From Bradyrhizobium sp. B097 (GTDB lineage Bacteria; Pseudomonadota; Alphaproteobacteria; Rhizobiales; Xanthobacteraceae), in NCBI RefSeq assembly GCF_038957035.1, contig NZ_CP152412.1, positions 62,001 to 126,000 on the forward strand: DNA of 64,000 bases, read 5' to 3'. Positions within the stretch are counted from its first letter, which is position 1. Each line of letters begins with the position of its first letter. The position numbers and the translations under genes are program-made. Positions 36,002 through 44,771 of this stretch are shown here, piece after piece. The notes beneath the pieces are model-generated. The model was given only the letters and a program-made list of their open reading frames with translations. It was not told the origin of the DNA and did not search any database.

Positions 36002-36781
36002 GTGACTGAGCGTGTGACGCTGATAACCGGGGCATCGGCGGGCATAGGCACCGAACTGGCGCGCGTGTTTGCATCGAATGGTCACCGCGTGGCGCTGGTG
36101 GCGCGGCGCGCCGATCGCCTGAAGACGCTTGCCGACGAGCTCGAGGCCAAGGGCGGCGCGGCGCCGATCGTGATTGCCTGCGATCTGCAGCAGACCGATG
36201 CCGGCGAGCGGATCGCGCAGGCCCTGACCGATGCCGGGGTCGAGGTCGAATATCTCGTCAATAATGCCGGCTTCGGCCTGTTCGGCCTCGCGATCGAGCG
36301 CGACCGCGCCGAGCAGCTCAATATCATCAACCTCAATATCCGCGCGCTGACCGACCTGACGCTGCGCTTTGCCGATCAGCTGATCCGCAACCGCGGCGGC
36401 ATCCTCAATCTCGGCTCGATCGCCGGATTCCTGCCGGGCCCCGGCATGGCCGTGTACTATGCCAGCAAGGCCTATGTGCTCTCGTTCTCCGAGGCGTTGC
36501 GTTGTGAACTGGCACCGAAGGGCGTGCGCGTCACCGTGGTTTGCCCGGGTCCCGTGCCGTCCGAATTCCAGGACCGCGCCGGCTTTGCCCCCGGATTCGA
36601 TTCCGCCATCCTCAACGTCGCGCCGGCCGAGGTCGCCCGCCAGGCCTATCGCGGCCTGATGGCCAACAAGCGCGCCGTGCTGCCCGGCGCCTTCATCAAA
36701 ATGGTGCCGTTCCTGCTCCGGCTGTTTCCGCGCTCCTTCATCCTGACCGCGGTCGGCGGATTTCAGCTCCGCAAGCGCTAG
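36002..36781 (+). CDS. Short-chain dehydrogenase/reductase
   Basis: 259 residues. The cofactor motif GASAGIG (about 9-15) and RRADR after strand 2 suggest NADP(H); LVNNAGFG, the catalytic Ser in NLGSIAGF and Tyr/Lys in YYASKAY are present. The protein is close to the SDR family members annotated as short-chain dehydrogenases with hydrophobic C-termini (PFLLRLFPRSFILTAVGGFQLRKR). The substrate is unknown. GTG 36002 starts it. The preceding 227 bases contain no gene. It stands before a glutamine-amidotransferase gene, 144 bases apart. Confidence 0.92.
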   Translation: MTERVTLITGASAGIGTELARVFASNGHRVALVARRADRLKTLADELEAKGGAAPIVIACDLQQTDAGERIAQALTDAGVEVEYLVNNAGFGLFGLAIERDRAEQLNIINLNIRALTDLTLRFADQLIRNRGGILNLGSIAGFLPGPGMAVYYASKAYVLSFSEALRCELAPKGVRVTVVCPGPVPSEFQDRAGFAPGFDSAILNVAPAEVARQAYRGLMANKRAVLPGAFIKMVPFLLRLFPRSFILTAVGGFQLRKR

Positions 36782-36925
36782 CCTCACCCGAAAAAGCCCG
36801 TTCATCGCCGTTAGGCCTGTTTCTGGCCCGCGATTTGCTTCGCATGGGTGTGCGCAAACTCACACGATGTTAACGACCACTTAGCTATGATCGTACCTTA
36901 CGTGCCGAAACTTTAAGCAGAGGCA

Positions 36926-37729
36926 ATGTTGTTCCGGTCTGACCAAAGCCGTGTCGTGGTGCCCTTCGCGAGCCGAAGGCCGGCCGCGGTCACGCCGGCG
37001 GACCAGGCGTCGCTGCGGCCGGTGCTGGTGGTCCTGCATCAGGAGACATCGACCCCCGGCCGGATCGGCAACGCCCTGCGCGCGCTGGGCTACCCGCTCG
37101 ATATCCGCCGCCCGCGCTTCGGCGATGCGCTGCCCGACACGCTCGAGGCGCATGCCGGCGCGGTGATCTTCGGCGGTCCGATGAGCGCCAACGATCCCGA
37201 CGACTATGTGCGACGCGAGATCGACTGGATTTCAGTGCCGCTGCGCGAGCAACGTCCGTTTCTCGGCATCTGCCTCGGTGCGCAAATGCTGGCGCGGCAA
37301 CTCGGCGCCAAGGTCGCGCCGCATCCGCAAGGCCGCGTCGAGGTCGGTTATTACCCGGTGCGGCCGACCGAGGCCGGCCGCGCGTTGTGCCCGGACTGGC
37401 CGGCGCGGGTCTATCACTGGCATGGCGAGGGCTTTCAATTGCCCGCGGGTGCGGACCTGCTCGCGGCGGGCGATGATTTCCCGGTGCAGGCGTTCCAGTT
37501 CGGCAACGCCTTCGGTCTGCAATTTCATCCCGACGTGACCTACGCGATGATGCATCGCTGGACCACGCGCGGTTGCGCGCGGATGGATTCGCCGGGCGCG
37601 CAGCCGGGTCATCTGCACTTCGCCGAGCGCGCCGTGCACGATGCCGCCGAGCGCGCCTGGCTGAAGCATTTCATCGACGGCTGGATCGCGCGCGTGCCGC
37701 GGCCGGTGATGCTGCAGGCCGCGGAATAG
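36926..37729 (+). CDS. Class I glutamine amidotransferase-like protein
   Basis: 267 residues. A GATase1 domain with nucleophile Cys in LGICLGAQMLA (near 115), His in QFHPDVT (near 193) and a following Glu-free stretch; the third triad member may be the Asp in HPDVT rather than Glu. No synthase domain is attached, so it resembles the GuaA-N-like stand-alone proteins that hydrolyse glutamine or gamma-glutamyl compounds. The N-terminal 25 residues are not part of the domain. It is between an SDR gene and an enoyl-CoA hydratase gene, all on the same strand with gaps over 100 bases, so cotranscription is unsure. Confidence 0.87.
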   Translation: MLFRSDQSRVVVPFASRRPAAVTPADQASLRPVLVVLHQETSTPGRIGNALRALGYPLDIRRPRFGDALPDTLEAHAGAVIFGGPMSANDPDDYVRREIDWISVPLREQRPFLGICLGAQMLARQLGAKVAPHPQGRVEVGYYPVRPTEAGRALCPDWPARVYHWHGEGFQLPAGADLLAAGDDFPVQAFQFGNAFGLQFHPDVTYAMMHRWTTRGCARMDSPGAQPGHLHFAERAVHDAAERAWLKHFIDGWIARVPRPVMLQAAE

Positions 37730-37850
37730 CCGCCGCGCGGAATTTCGCGCCGCCTTTTCATTTGTAGGGATGTGCTAGTCTTGCCGCGGCTGCCGCGCGC
37801 GGCCCGCATCGCCGCGCGTATCAATAACAACGAGGCACAGGGAGATCGTC

Positions 37851-38660
37851 GTGAGCTACGAACACATCCTCTATGAGGTCAGCGACAGGATCGCGACCAT
37901 CACGCTCAACCGCCCCGACCGCATGAATGCGTGGACCGCGATCATGGAGCGCGACGTGCGCCACGCGATGGAGACGGCGGCCAATGACGACAATGTTCGC
38001 GTCATCGTGCTGACCGGCGCGGGCCGCGGCTTCTGCGCCGGCGCCGACATGGAAGCGTTGAAGGGGATCGATCCGAACGAGGTCAGGCGCGGCGAGAACA
38101 TTCCGTTCGATATGAACCGCCGTGCCGACTGGCAGACGCGCTACGCCTACTACCCCGCCATCAAGAAACCCGTGATCGCCATGCTCAACGGTGCCACCGC
38201 CGGCATCGGCCTGGTCCACGCGCTGTATTGCGACCTGCGCTTCGCGGCCGACAGCGCAGTGTTCACCACCGCCTTCGCGCGGCGCGGCCTGATCGCCGAG
38301 CACGGCATCAGCTGGATGCTGCCGCGCATCGTCGGTCACGCCAACGCGCTCGATCTGTTGATGTCGGCGCGGCGCGTGTCGGCTGCGGAGGCGCTGCGCA
38401 TCGGCCTCGTCAACCGGCTCTCTGCGCCGGAGAAGCTGCGCGAGGAAACCTATGCCTATGCCCGCGATCTCGCCGATTTCGTCTCGCCGAGCGCGATCGC
38501 CGTCATCAAGCGCCAGGTCTACGACGTGCCGTTCCAGTCGCTCGCCGAAGCCACCATCGACGCCAACCGCGAAATGCTGATCGCGCTCAAGGGTAACGAT
38601 TTCAGGGAAGGCGTCGCGAGTTTTGTCGAGAAGCGCCCGCCAAGGTTTACGGGGACGTGA
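37851..38660 (+). CDS. Enoyl-CoA hydratase/isomerase family protein
   Basis: 269 residues. The crotonase fold is shown by ITLNRPDRMNAWT, GAGRGFCAGADMEAL (oxyanion loop), NGATAGIGLVHAL and FARRGLIAEHGISWMLPRIVG, with the catalytic Glu in AEHG. It hydrates or isomerises an acyl-CoA in fatty-acid or aromatic degradation; the exact substrate is not clear. The start is GTG 37851 after AGGGAGATC. The gene is not in an obvious beta-oxidation cluster. A tRNA-Ala gene lies downstream on the other strand. Confidence 0.92.
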   Translation: MSYEHILYEVSDRIATITLNRPDRMNAWTAIMERDVRHAMETAANDDNVRVIVLTGAGRGFCAGADMEALKGIDPNEVRRGENIPFDMNRRADWQTRYAYYPAIKKPVIAMLNGATAGIGLVHALYCDLRFAADSAVFTTAFARRGLIAEHGISWMLPRIVGHANALDLLMSARRVSAAEALRIGLVNRLSAPEKLREETYAYARDLADFVSPSAIAVIKRQVYDVPFQSLAEATIDANREMLIALKGNDFREGVASFVEKRPPRFTGT

Positions 38661-38716
38661 GGGGAGGGGGCCGGGGACGATAAGGTCCGTCTTCGCCCTT
38701 TGGGCTTCGCCGGACA

Positions 38717-38776
38717 CCACGCTTCACCCTTCGGGCTCTGCGCGGCTGCGCCACGCGTAGCCCGAAGGGCGAAGCG

Positions 38777-38779
<3 letters not shown>
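38717..38779. repeat. Palindrome overlapping the tRNA-Ala CCA end
   Basis: CCACGCTTCACCCTTCGGGCT and AGCCCGAAGGGCGAAGCGTGG pair almost perfectly. The right arm reaches the encoded CCA of the tRNA gene, so the hairpin begins at once after the mature 3' end and could stop transcription or guide processing. Confidence 0.8.
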
Positions 38780-38852
<73 letters not shown>

Positions 38853-38899
38853 ATTGCGGCCGGGTGTTGCTGAGTATCCCGGCCGTCAGTCGGGCGCCA

Positions 38900-38927
38900 T
38901 TTACAGTCCCGCCCAAGGTCAAGTCAA
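38900..38927 (-). promoter_or_regulatory. Candidate sigma-70 promoter of tRNA-Ala
   Basis: On the minus strand TTGACT (38927-38922), a 16-base spacer and TGTAAA (38905-38900), about 47 bases ahead of the mature tRNA 5' end. Confidence 0.45.
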
Positions 38928-39000
38928 GAACGGTGAAACAACGGTTTTCGGCCGTCCCGCCGGGAACTTCCCTTGTTTGCGGGGGGATGAACCGATATTT

Positions 39001-39070
39001 AGAGCATGATCTGGACCCGGCGGGCTGCGCCAGCGAAAGTACGTAGCGGTTTTCCGAGAAGATCCTGCTC
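39001..39070. repeat. Palindromic intergenic repeat (AGAGCATGATC family, with insert)
   Basis: AGAGCATGATCTGGACC at the left and GGTTTTCCGAGAAGATCCTGCTC at the right are the two halves of the GCATGATCCGGA family, separated by extra sequence. Confidence 0.6.
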
Positions 39071-39147
39071 AAACGAGAAGCGCGCTGGCGGTTCAGTCCG
39101 GTCTCGTAGCGCTTCACCTGGTCGTCCCACCCGCGAGCCCCCATCAA

Positions 39148-39438
39148 ATGCGCGCTGTTCTCGACATCGTCATCATCGTCCTCGACCTCTATGTCTGGCT
39201 CTTGATCGCCTCCGCCATCCTGTCCTGGCTGATCGCCTTCAATGTGGTCAACACGCGCAACCAGTTCGTCTCCGCGGTGGCCGAGTTCCTGTACCGGATC
39301 ACCGAGCCGGTGCTGCGGCCGATTCGCAACGTGATGCCGAATCTGGGCGGGCTCGATATCTCGCCGATCATCGTGATCCTGATCATCATGTTCATCCAGC
39401 GGGTGATCGCCTATTACATCTACCCCAACGTGATCTGA
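39148..39438 (+). CDS. YggT family membrane protein
   Basis: 96 residues with two hydrophobic halves: VLDIVIIVLDLYVWLLIASAILSW and ISPIIVILIIMFIQRVIAYYI, joined by the YggT signature VLRPIRNVMPNLGGLDISPI. YggT proteins are inner-membrane proteins associated with osmotic tolerance and, in other bacteria, cell division; the role here is unproven. It begins the YggT-DUF167-folD set conserved in Rhizobiales and is 37 bases before the DUF167 gene. The ATG is preceded only weakly by GAGCCCCC. Confidence 0.92.
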   Translation: MRAVLDIVIIVLDLYVWLLIASAILSWLIAFNVVNTRNQFVSAVAEFLYRITEPVLRPIRNVMPNLGGLDISPIIVILIIMFIQRVIAYYIYPNVI

Positions 39439-39475
39439 TCCCTCGCGATCGACCCTTGCTGATGGAGCCCTGGCG

Positions 39476-39799
39476 ATGGATCCTTGGCGCTATTCCACCG
39501 GGGGCATCAGCATCGCGTTGCGCGTGACGCCGCGCGGCGGCCGCGACGACATCGACGGGATCGAGACGCTGGCCAACGGCCGCTCGGTGGTGAAGGTGCG
39601 GGTGCGCGCCATTGCCGAAGGCGGCGAGGCCAACCGTGCGGTGACCGAGCTGCTGGCCAAGGCGCTCGGCGTGCCCAAGGCCAGGGTGAAGCTGTTGTCC
39701 GGCGCCACCTCCCGGCTGAAGCAGGTGGCGGTCGACGGCGACCCGAAAGGGCTTGGCGAAACGCTGAGGAAGCTGACCAAGCAGGAAACAAGGGACTGA
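39476..39799 (+). CDS. DUF167 (YggU) family protein
   Basis: 107 residues. The small alpha/beta fold of YggU/DUF167 proteins is shown by [36 protein letters not shown] and [19 protein letters not shown]. The function is unknown in bacteria. GGAG lies upstream of the ATG. Its stop is one base before the folD start, so the two genes are probably translationally coupled. Confidence 0.92.
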   Translation: MDPWRYSTGGISIALRVTPRGGRDDIDGIETLANGRSVVKVRVRAIAEGGEANRAVTELLAKALGVPKARVKLLSGATSRLKQVAVDGDPKGLGETLRKLTKQETRD

Positions 39800-39800
39800 C

Positions 39801-40685
39801 ATGACTGCCCGCATCATCGACGGAAAAGCCATCGCCGCCGAACTTCGCGCCCGCGTCGCCGACGAGGTCGCCCGCGTCAAGCGCGACCATGCGCTCACGC
39901 CGGGGCTCGCCGTCGTGCTGGTCGGCCATGATCCGGCGAGCGAGGTCTACGTCCGCAGCAAGCACACCCAGACCCAGGCAGCCGGCATGGCCTCGTTCGA
40001 GCACAAGCTGCCGGAGGACGTGTCGCAGGCCGATCTCTTGGCGCTGATCGCACAGCTCAACCGCGATCCGAAGGTGCATGGCATCCTGGTGCAGCTGCCG
40101 CTGCCGAAATCGCTGCACACCGAGACCATCATCAATGCGATCGACCCGGCGAAGGACGTCGATGGCCTGCATCCGAACAATGCCGGCCGGCTCGCCGGCG
40201 GCCTTGCCGCGCTGTCGCCCTGCACGCCGCTCGGCTGCATCATCCTGACCAAGAGCGTGCACCCCTCGCTCGAGGGCATGAACGCGATCGTGATCGGCCG
40301 CTCCAATCTGGTCGGCCGTCCGCTGGTGCAATTGCTGCTGAACGAGAACGCGACGGTGACGATCGCGCATTCGCGCTCGCGCGATCTGCCGAAGCTCTGC
40401 GCCCAGGCCGATCTGGTCTATGCCGCGGTCGGCAAGCCCGAGATGGTGCGCGGCGACTGGCTGAAGCCGGGCGCGACCGTGATCGATGTCGGGATCAACC
40501 GCATTCCGGTTACCGGCGGCAAGCCGAAGCTGGTCGGCGATGTCGCATTCCAGGAAGCACTCAACGTCGCCGGCGCGATCACGCCGGTGCCTGGTGGCGT
40601 CGGGCAGATGACGGTGGCGTGCCTGTTGGTCAACACGCTGCGCGCCGCCTGCGCGATTGCCGGCCTGCCGACGCCGGCGGTGTGA
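39801..40685 (+). CDS. folD: Methylenetetrahydrofolate dehydrogenase/cyclohydrolase FolD
   Basis: 294 residues. It interconverts 5,10-methylene-, methenyl- and 10-formyl-tetrahydrofolate in the cytosol. The active site is marked by [14 protein letters not shown] (Tyr and Lys of YxxxK-type catalysis), [11 protein letters not shown], the [13 protein letters not shown] segment and the NADP site [11 protein letters not shown]. The C-terminus has [15 protein letters not shown], the family hallmark. It ends the YggT-DUF167-folD group. Confidence 0.97.
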   Translation: MTARIIDGKAIAAELRARVADEVARVKRDHALTPGLAVVLVGHDPASEVYVRSKHTQTQAAGMASFEHKLPEDVSQADLLALIAQLNRDPKVHGILVQLPLPKSLHTETIINAIDPAKDVDGLHPNNAGRLAGGLAALSPCTPLGCIILTKSVHPSLEGMNAIVIGRSNLVGRPLVQLLLNENATVTIAHSRSRDLPKLCAQADLVYAAVGKPEMVRGDWLKPGATVIDVGINRIPVTGGKPKLVGDVAFQEALNVAGAITPVPGGVGQMTVACLLVNTLRAACAIAGLPTPAV

Positions 40686-40707
40686 GCAAGCGCAAAGATC
40701 TCTAGGC

Positions 40708-40794
40708 CGTCATTGCGAGCGAAGCGAAGCAATCCATCGCGCAGCATTCGCGGAACTATGGATTGCTTCGTCGCTACGCTCCTCGCAATGACGG
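40708..40794. repeat. Palindromic intergenic repeat (GTCATTGCGAGCGAAGC family)
   Basis: CGTCATTGCGAGCGAAGCGAAGCAATCCAT and its inverse ATGGATTGCTTCG ... CTCGCAATGACGG form a long stem between convergent folD and ppa. A second copy is at 44688-44765. Confidence 0.85.
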
Positions 40795-40821
40795 AGAAGG
40801 CGGAAGGACTTCAGTCCTTCC

Positions 40822-41352
40822 CTATTTCTTCTTCGCGCGCTCGATGCCTTCGAGGATCAGCTTGCGGGCTTCGTCGGCGTCGCCCCAGCGCAGCACCTTC
40901 ACCCACTTGCCCTTCTCGAGATCCTTGTAGTGCTCGAAGAAGTGCTGGATCTGCTGCAGCGTGATGTCGGGCAGGTCGCTGTAGTTGTGCACCTTGTCGT
41001 AGCGCTGGGTCAGCTTCGACGACGGCACTGCGATGATCTTCTCGTCGCCGCCGGCCTCGTCTTCCATCAGCAGCACGCCGACCACGCGGACGCTCATCAC
41101 GGCGCCCGGCACGATCGCGCGGGTGTTGACGATCAGCACGTCGCAGGGATCGCCGTCGCCCGACAGCGTGTGCGGGATGAAGCCGTAATTGCCGGGGTAG
41201 CGCATCGGCGTGTAGAGGAAACGGTCCACCACCAGTGTGCCGGCCTCCTTGTCCATCTCGTACTTGATGGGCTCGCCGCCGACGGCAACCTCGATGATGA
41301 CGTTGACGTCGTGGGGCGGATTTTTTCCGATCGATATGGCGTCGATACGCAT
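40822..41352 (-). CDS. ppa: Inorganic pyrophosphatase
   Basis: 176 residues, the family I type. It splits pyrophosphate to phosphate, pulling biosynthetic reactions forward. The active-site motif is [10 protein letters not shown], with metal Asp residues; the substrate-binding KYEMDKEAG and YPGNYGFIP are present. ATG 41352 has GGAG upstream at a good distance. It converges on folD across a palindromic repeat. Confidence 0.97.
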   Translation of the reverse strand: MRIDAISIGKNPPHDVNVIIEVAVGGEPIKYEMDKEAGTLVVDRFLYTPMRYPGNYGFIPHTLSGDGDPCDVLIVNTRAIVPGAVMSVRVVGVLLMEDEAGGDEKIIAVPSSKLTQRYDKVHNYSDLPDITLQQIQHFFEHYKDLEKGKWVKVLRWGDADEARKLILEGIERAKKK

Positions 41353-41516
41353 GGATTGCTCCGCGTGGCCTTTGGAAGTTGTGAACGATGTGATTTTTTG
41401 CTTGGCGCCGCCAGGCCGCGAAACAGCATCAGACCCGGCCTTGGGGCCGGGCTGGCCGTCGCGCGCAAACGCTCAGGCTGTTTAGCCTTGCTGCAGCTGC
41501 GAGAGAAGCAGGATTT

Positions 41517-42026
41517 TCAGTTGCTCCAGGCGAAAGCGACCTTGTCGAGCGACTTCGGCCCGAACCGCTCCGAGGAGCGCGCCACCATGCGGCCGCCCAG
41601 TGCGCGGTAAAACTCGGTCGCCGGCTCGTTGTCGGAGAGCGCCCAGATCACCATGGTCTTCAGGCCGCTCTGCAGGAGGTCGCGGCGGGCTGCGGCGAAC
41701 AGGCGCCGACCGAAGCCGAGGCCCTGGAATTCCGGCCGCAGGTAGAGCTCGTAGATCTCGCCTTCGAAATGCAGGCTGCGGGCGCGGTTGCGGCCGTAAT
41801 TGGCGTAGCCCGCGATCCGGTCGCCGAACACCAGCACGCTGACGCGGCTGCCCTTGCGGATGGCGCTGTCCCACCACTGCGGGCCACGGCGATTGATCAG
41901 CTTTTCGAGTTCGGCGCCGGGGATGATTCCCTGATACGCCGAGCGCCAGGCTTCGTCATGGGTAGACGCCACCGAGGCTGCGTCTGCAGCTTTGGCCGGC
42001 CGGACCTCGATTAGCGTTGTGCTCAT
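41517..42026 (-). CDS. GNAT-family N-acetyltransferase
   Basis: 169 residues. The acetyl-CoA site is ELYLRPEFQGLGFGRRLFAAARRDL (motif A, R/QxxGxG/A form), preceded by VLVFGDRIAGYANYG and followed by MVIWALSDNEPATEFYRALGG. The substrate is unknown; small amines, amino acids or protein N-termini are possible. I start at ATG 42026; a TTG twelve codons upstream is an alternative. It lies downstream of an AT-rich region and 165 bases before ppa on the same strand. Confidence 0.88.
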   Translation of the reverse strand: MSTTLIEVRPAKAADAASVASTHDEAWRSAYQGIIPGAELEKLINRRGPQWWDSAIRKGSRVSVLVFGDRIAGYANYGRNRARSLHFEGEIYELYLRPEFQGLGFGRRLFAAARRDLLQSGLKTMVIWALSDNEPATEFYRALGGRMVARSSERFGPKSLDKVAFAWSN

Positions 42027-42399
42027 GCATGTAATCAAAGCAAGTCGGAGGGCCGCCTTCAAGGTCCATCGTTAATTATCGGTTAACCTGTGGATTTTTT
42101 GCATCAGTGTCATGAAAACTTGTACCGAAAGAGGACACTCGCCGGGCTCAAGCGACCGATCGCCGATCCTGGCCTGTGCAAAGCGTGGATCGCGAGCGCT
42201 GGATGACAATGCCGCAGATCGGGAAAAGGCCGTTCGGAGCTGATTCGCCGCGGGAATTTTGCGAGCGAATCCAGTCGCAACGTGGTTGCGTCGCGCGTTC
42301 TGCGGCCGCGCCGCCGCAGTGGATTTCCGCGCGTACCCGGCCTATGGCTGCGGCGGTATTGTTGCGCGCCGGGACCGGCCTGATCGCGAGCGGACTGCG
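42027..42399. other. Intergenic region, promoter-like
   Basis: 373 bases between divergent GNAT and DUF2269 genes. The part near 42060-42130 is AT-rich (TTAATTATCGGTTAACC and a T6 run) and probably holds promoters. I see no supported gene. Confidence 0.55.
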
Positions 42400-42867
42400 A
42401 TGACGCTCTACTTCCTGATCAAATATCTGCATGTGCTCGGCGCCATCGTGATCCTCGGCACCGGGACCGGCATCGCCTTCTTCATGCTGGCGGCGCATCG
42501 CACGCATGATGCGGCCTTCATCGCGCGCACGGCGTCGACCGTCGTGATCGCGGACATGATCTTCACGCTGAGCGCCGTGCTGCTGCAGCCGGTGAGCGGC
42601 GGACTGCTCATGATGCTGTCGGCCACAAGCCTGACCGAACGCTGGCTGTTGGTTTCGCTGGCGCTCTACGCGCTGGCCGGCGCGTTCTGGGTTCCCGTCA
42701 TCTTCATGCAGATGGAGATGCGCGACCTCGCGCAGGCGGCCGCCGAGAAAGGTCTTCCGCTGCCGCCGCGCTACGATGCGCTGTTTCGCCGTTGGTTCCT
42801 GTTCGGGATTCCCGGCTTCGGGTCGGTGATGATCGTCCTGTGGCTGATGATCGCGAAGCCATTTTAG
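42400..42867 (+). CDS. DUF2269 family integral membrane protein
   Basis: 155 residues with about four membrane helices. The start MTLYFLIKYLHVLGAIVILGTGTGIAFFM and the HVLG/GTG pattern are typical of DUF2269 proteins. A basic loop RRW precedes the last helix. The function is unknown. It is 17 bases upstream of the SDR-DoxX-like gene and probably in its operon with the later DCC-protein gene. The ORF upstream extension to 42259 lacks conserved sequence. Confidence 0.85.
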   Translation: MTLYFLIKYLHVLGAIVILGTGTGIAFFMLAAHRTHDAAFIARTASTVVIADMIFTLSAVLLQPVSGGLLMMLSATSLTERWLLVSLALYALAGAFWVPVIFMQMEMRDLAQAAAEKGLPLPPRYDALFRRWFLFGIPGFGSVMIVLWLMIAKPF

Positions 42868-42884
42868 AGCATGATCCTGTCCCC

Positions 42885-44213
42885 ATGAGTGACGACGCAT
42901 CACACAACATCCTCGTGATCGGCGCGTCGGGATTGATCGGGCGCACCATCACCGACGATCTGAGGGCGCGCGGCTTTCATGTGATCGGGATCGCGCGGCA
43001 TTTCACGCCTGCACAAAAGATGAGCGCGGCCGACCTCGAGCTTCCCGTGATGTCGATGGATGCCGCGGCGCTGACGCAACTGCTTCGCGCGTACGAGGCG
43101 AACATTGTCGTCAATTGCCTCGGCGTTTTGCAGGATGGTCCGGGCAGCGACACCCGCGCGGTGCATCGCGACTTCGTGGCGCGGCTGTTGCAGGCTGTCA
43201 GCGACAGCCACCGCGCCATCCGTCTCGTGCACATCTCGATTCCCGGCACCGCCAACGAGGATCGCACGGCCTTCAGCACCACCAAGCGCGAGGCCGAACG
43301 GCTGATCGCCGCGTCCGGCATCGCCTACGCGATCCTGCGCCCGGGCTTTGTCATCGCGCCATCGGCATATGGCGGCAGCGCCATGCTGCGCGCGCTGGCG
43401 GCGCTGCCGGTCGATTTGCCGGCCGACGAGGCCGCGACGCCGTTCCAGCCGGTTGCGGTCGAGGATATCGCGGCGACCATCGCATGGCTCGCGGCGCGCG
43501 ATGTCGCCGATGAAGCGGTGCGATCGGTGACATGGGATCTGATGCAGCCGCAACCGATCGTGCTCGGCGGCGTCATCGCCCAGTTCCGCTGGTCGTTCGG
43601 CACAACGAAATATGTCCGCCTTCCGACGCCGTCGTTCCTGATCGATCTCGGCGCCCGTCTCGGCGATCTTACAAGCCGCCTCGGCTGGATGCCACCGCTG
43701 CGCTCCAATGCGATCGCCGAATTGCGCCGCGGCGTCACCGGCGATCCCACAGCCTGGATGACCGCGACCGGCATCGTGCCGAAGACCATCGCGCAAGCCG
43801 TCGGCGGCCGCCCGGCGACCATCCAGGACAAATGGTTCGCGCGGCTGTTCCTGATCAAGGCGCTGATCTTCGCAAGCCTCGTGCTGTTCTGGGTCGCGTC
43901 CGGCTTCATTGCGCTGGTCATCTCTTACCACGCCGCGGCCGGCATGCTGAGCGCGCATCATTTCCCGCCTGCCTTGATCGGACCGGTGACGGTCTTGACC
44001 AGCCTGATGGACATGAGCATCGGTGTGCTGATCGCCTTCCGCCGCACCGCGGCGTTCGGTCTTGTTGCAGGCATCATCGCCTCGCTCGGCTACATGGCCG
44101 GATCGGCGATCCTGACGCCCGATCTCTGGATCGAGCCGCTCGGCGCGCTGGTGAAGACCGGGCCTGCAATCGTGCTGATGCTGGTCGCGTTGCTGATGTT
44201 GGATAACCGATAG
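42885..44213 (+). CDS. SDR/NAD(P)-binding protein fused to a DoxX-like membrane domain
   Basis: 442 residues. Residues 1-280 are an atypical SDR: GASGLIGRTI near the N-terminus, VVNCLGV, VHISIPGTANEDRTAFSTTKREAE (no strict YxxxK: the region reads FSTTKRE, so Phe replaces Tyr) and PGFVIAPSAYGGSA. Residues 300-440 hold about four membrane helices of a DoxX-like type (LIKALIFASLVLFWVASG ... LVALLML). Such fusions occur near DUF2269 and DCC proteins, hinting at a membrane redox job. The substrate is unknown. ATG 42885 lies just after an AGAGCATGATCC half-repeat. Confidence 0.83.
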   Translation: MSDDASHNILVIGASGLIGRTITDDLRARGFHVIGIARHFTPAQKMSAADLELPVMSMDAAALTQLLRAYEANIVVNCLGVLQDGPGSDTRAVHRDFVARLLQAVSDSHRAIRLVHISIPGTANEDRTAFSTTKREAERLIAASGIAYAILRPGFVIAPSAYGGSAMLRALAALPVDLPADEAATPFQPVAVEDIAATIAWLAARDVADEAVRSVTWDLMQPQPIVLGGVIAQFRWSFGTTKYVRLPTPSFLIDLGARLGDLTSRLGWMPPLRSNAIAELRRGVTGDPTAWMTATGIVPKTIAQAVGGRPATIQDKWFARLFLIKALIFASLVLFWVASGFIALVISYHAAAGMLSAHHFPPALIGPVTVLTSLMDMSIGVLIAFRRTAAFGLVAGIIASLGYMAGSAILTPDLWIEPLGALVKTGPAIVLMLVALLMLDNR

Positions 44214-44272
44214 CGTTTTCGAGCGAAGTGGGAACCGGTTCGCGTGAAGAAAACGCGTCGAAGGAAATCAAG

Positions 44273-44680
44273 ATGAGCAAGTGGCCGGATGACGACGTGA
44301 TCCTCTACGACGGCGTCTGCATCTTCTGCTCACGCTGGGTTCGCTTCGTCATCGCCCGCGACACAACGCGCCGCTTTCGCTTCACGCCGATCCAGTCCGA
44401 CTACGGCACGCGGCTGGCAAAGACTTTCGGCATCGACCCCGACGATCCCGACACCAACGCCGTAGTCCATGGCGGCATCGCCTGGATGAAGTCGGACGCC
44501 GCACTGACGGTGCTGAGTCATCTGCCCGGCTGGGGATGGACCCGCGTGCTGTTTAAGGTCCCGAAGCCGCTGCGCGACGCGGTCTACAGCCTCATCGCGC
44601 GCAACCGCTACAAGATCTTCGGGAAGTACGAGACGTGTTTCGTGCCGGATGCCGACATGCGGGCGAGGGTGTTGGAATAG
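44273..44680 (+). CDS. Thiol-disulfide oxidoreductase DCC family protein (DUF393)
   Basis: 135 residues. The name-giving motif is YDGVCIFCSRWVRFVI near the N-terminus, in which CIFC is a CxxC redox site. The rest (FRFTPIQSDYG, SHLPGWGWTRVLFKVPKPLRDAVY, RYKIFGKYETC) is the usual DUF393 sequence. The family has a thioredoxin-like fold but unproven substrates. It follows the SDR-DoxX-like gene by 59 bases on the same strand, and these genes with DUF2269 may work together. Confidence 0.9.
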   Translation: MSKWPDDDVILYDGVCIFCSRWVRFVIARDTTRRFRFTPIQSDYGTRLAKTFGIDPDDPDTNAVVHGGIAWMKSDAALTVLSHLPGWGWTRVLFKVPKPLRDAVYSLIARNRYKIFGKYETCFVPDADMRARVLE

Positions 44681-44687
44681 TTTCCGC

Positions 44688-44765
44688 CGTCATTGCGAGC
44701 GGAGCGAAGCAATCCATCTCTCCGCCTGTGGCAGTATGGATTGCTTCGCTCCGCTCGCAATGACG
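44688..44765. repeat. Palindromic intergenic repeat (GTCATTGCGAGCGGAGC family)
   Basis: CGTCATTGCGAGCGGAGCGAAGCAATCCAT and ATGGATTGCTTCGCTCCGCTCGCAATGACG make a nearly perfect stem between the convergent DCC gene and the amine oxidase gene. Same family as 40708-40794. Confidence 0.88.
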
Positions 44766-44771
44766 ATGCTG

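Noticed and set aside
41430..41455. GC hairpin (CCCGGCC/GGCCGGG) near ppa as a terminator of the GNAT gene
   Set aside because: Stem is good but there is no T run on the transcribed strand, so I did not list it.
42176..42403. 75-codon plus-strand frame before the DUF2269 gene
   Set aside because: No signal peptide, domain or ribosome-binding site; overlaps the DUF2269 start in another frame.
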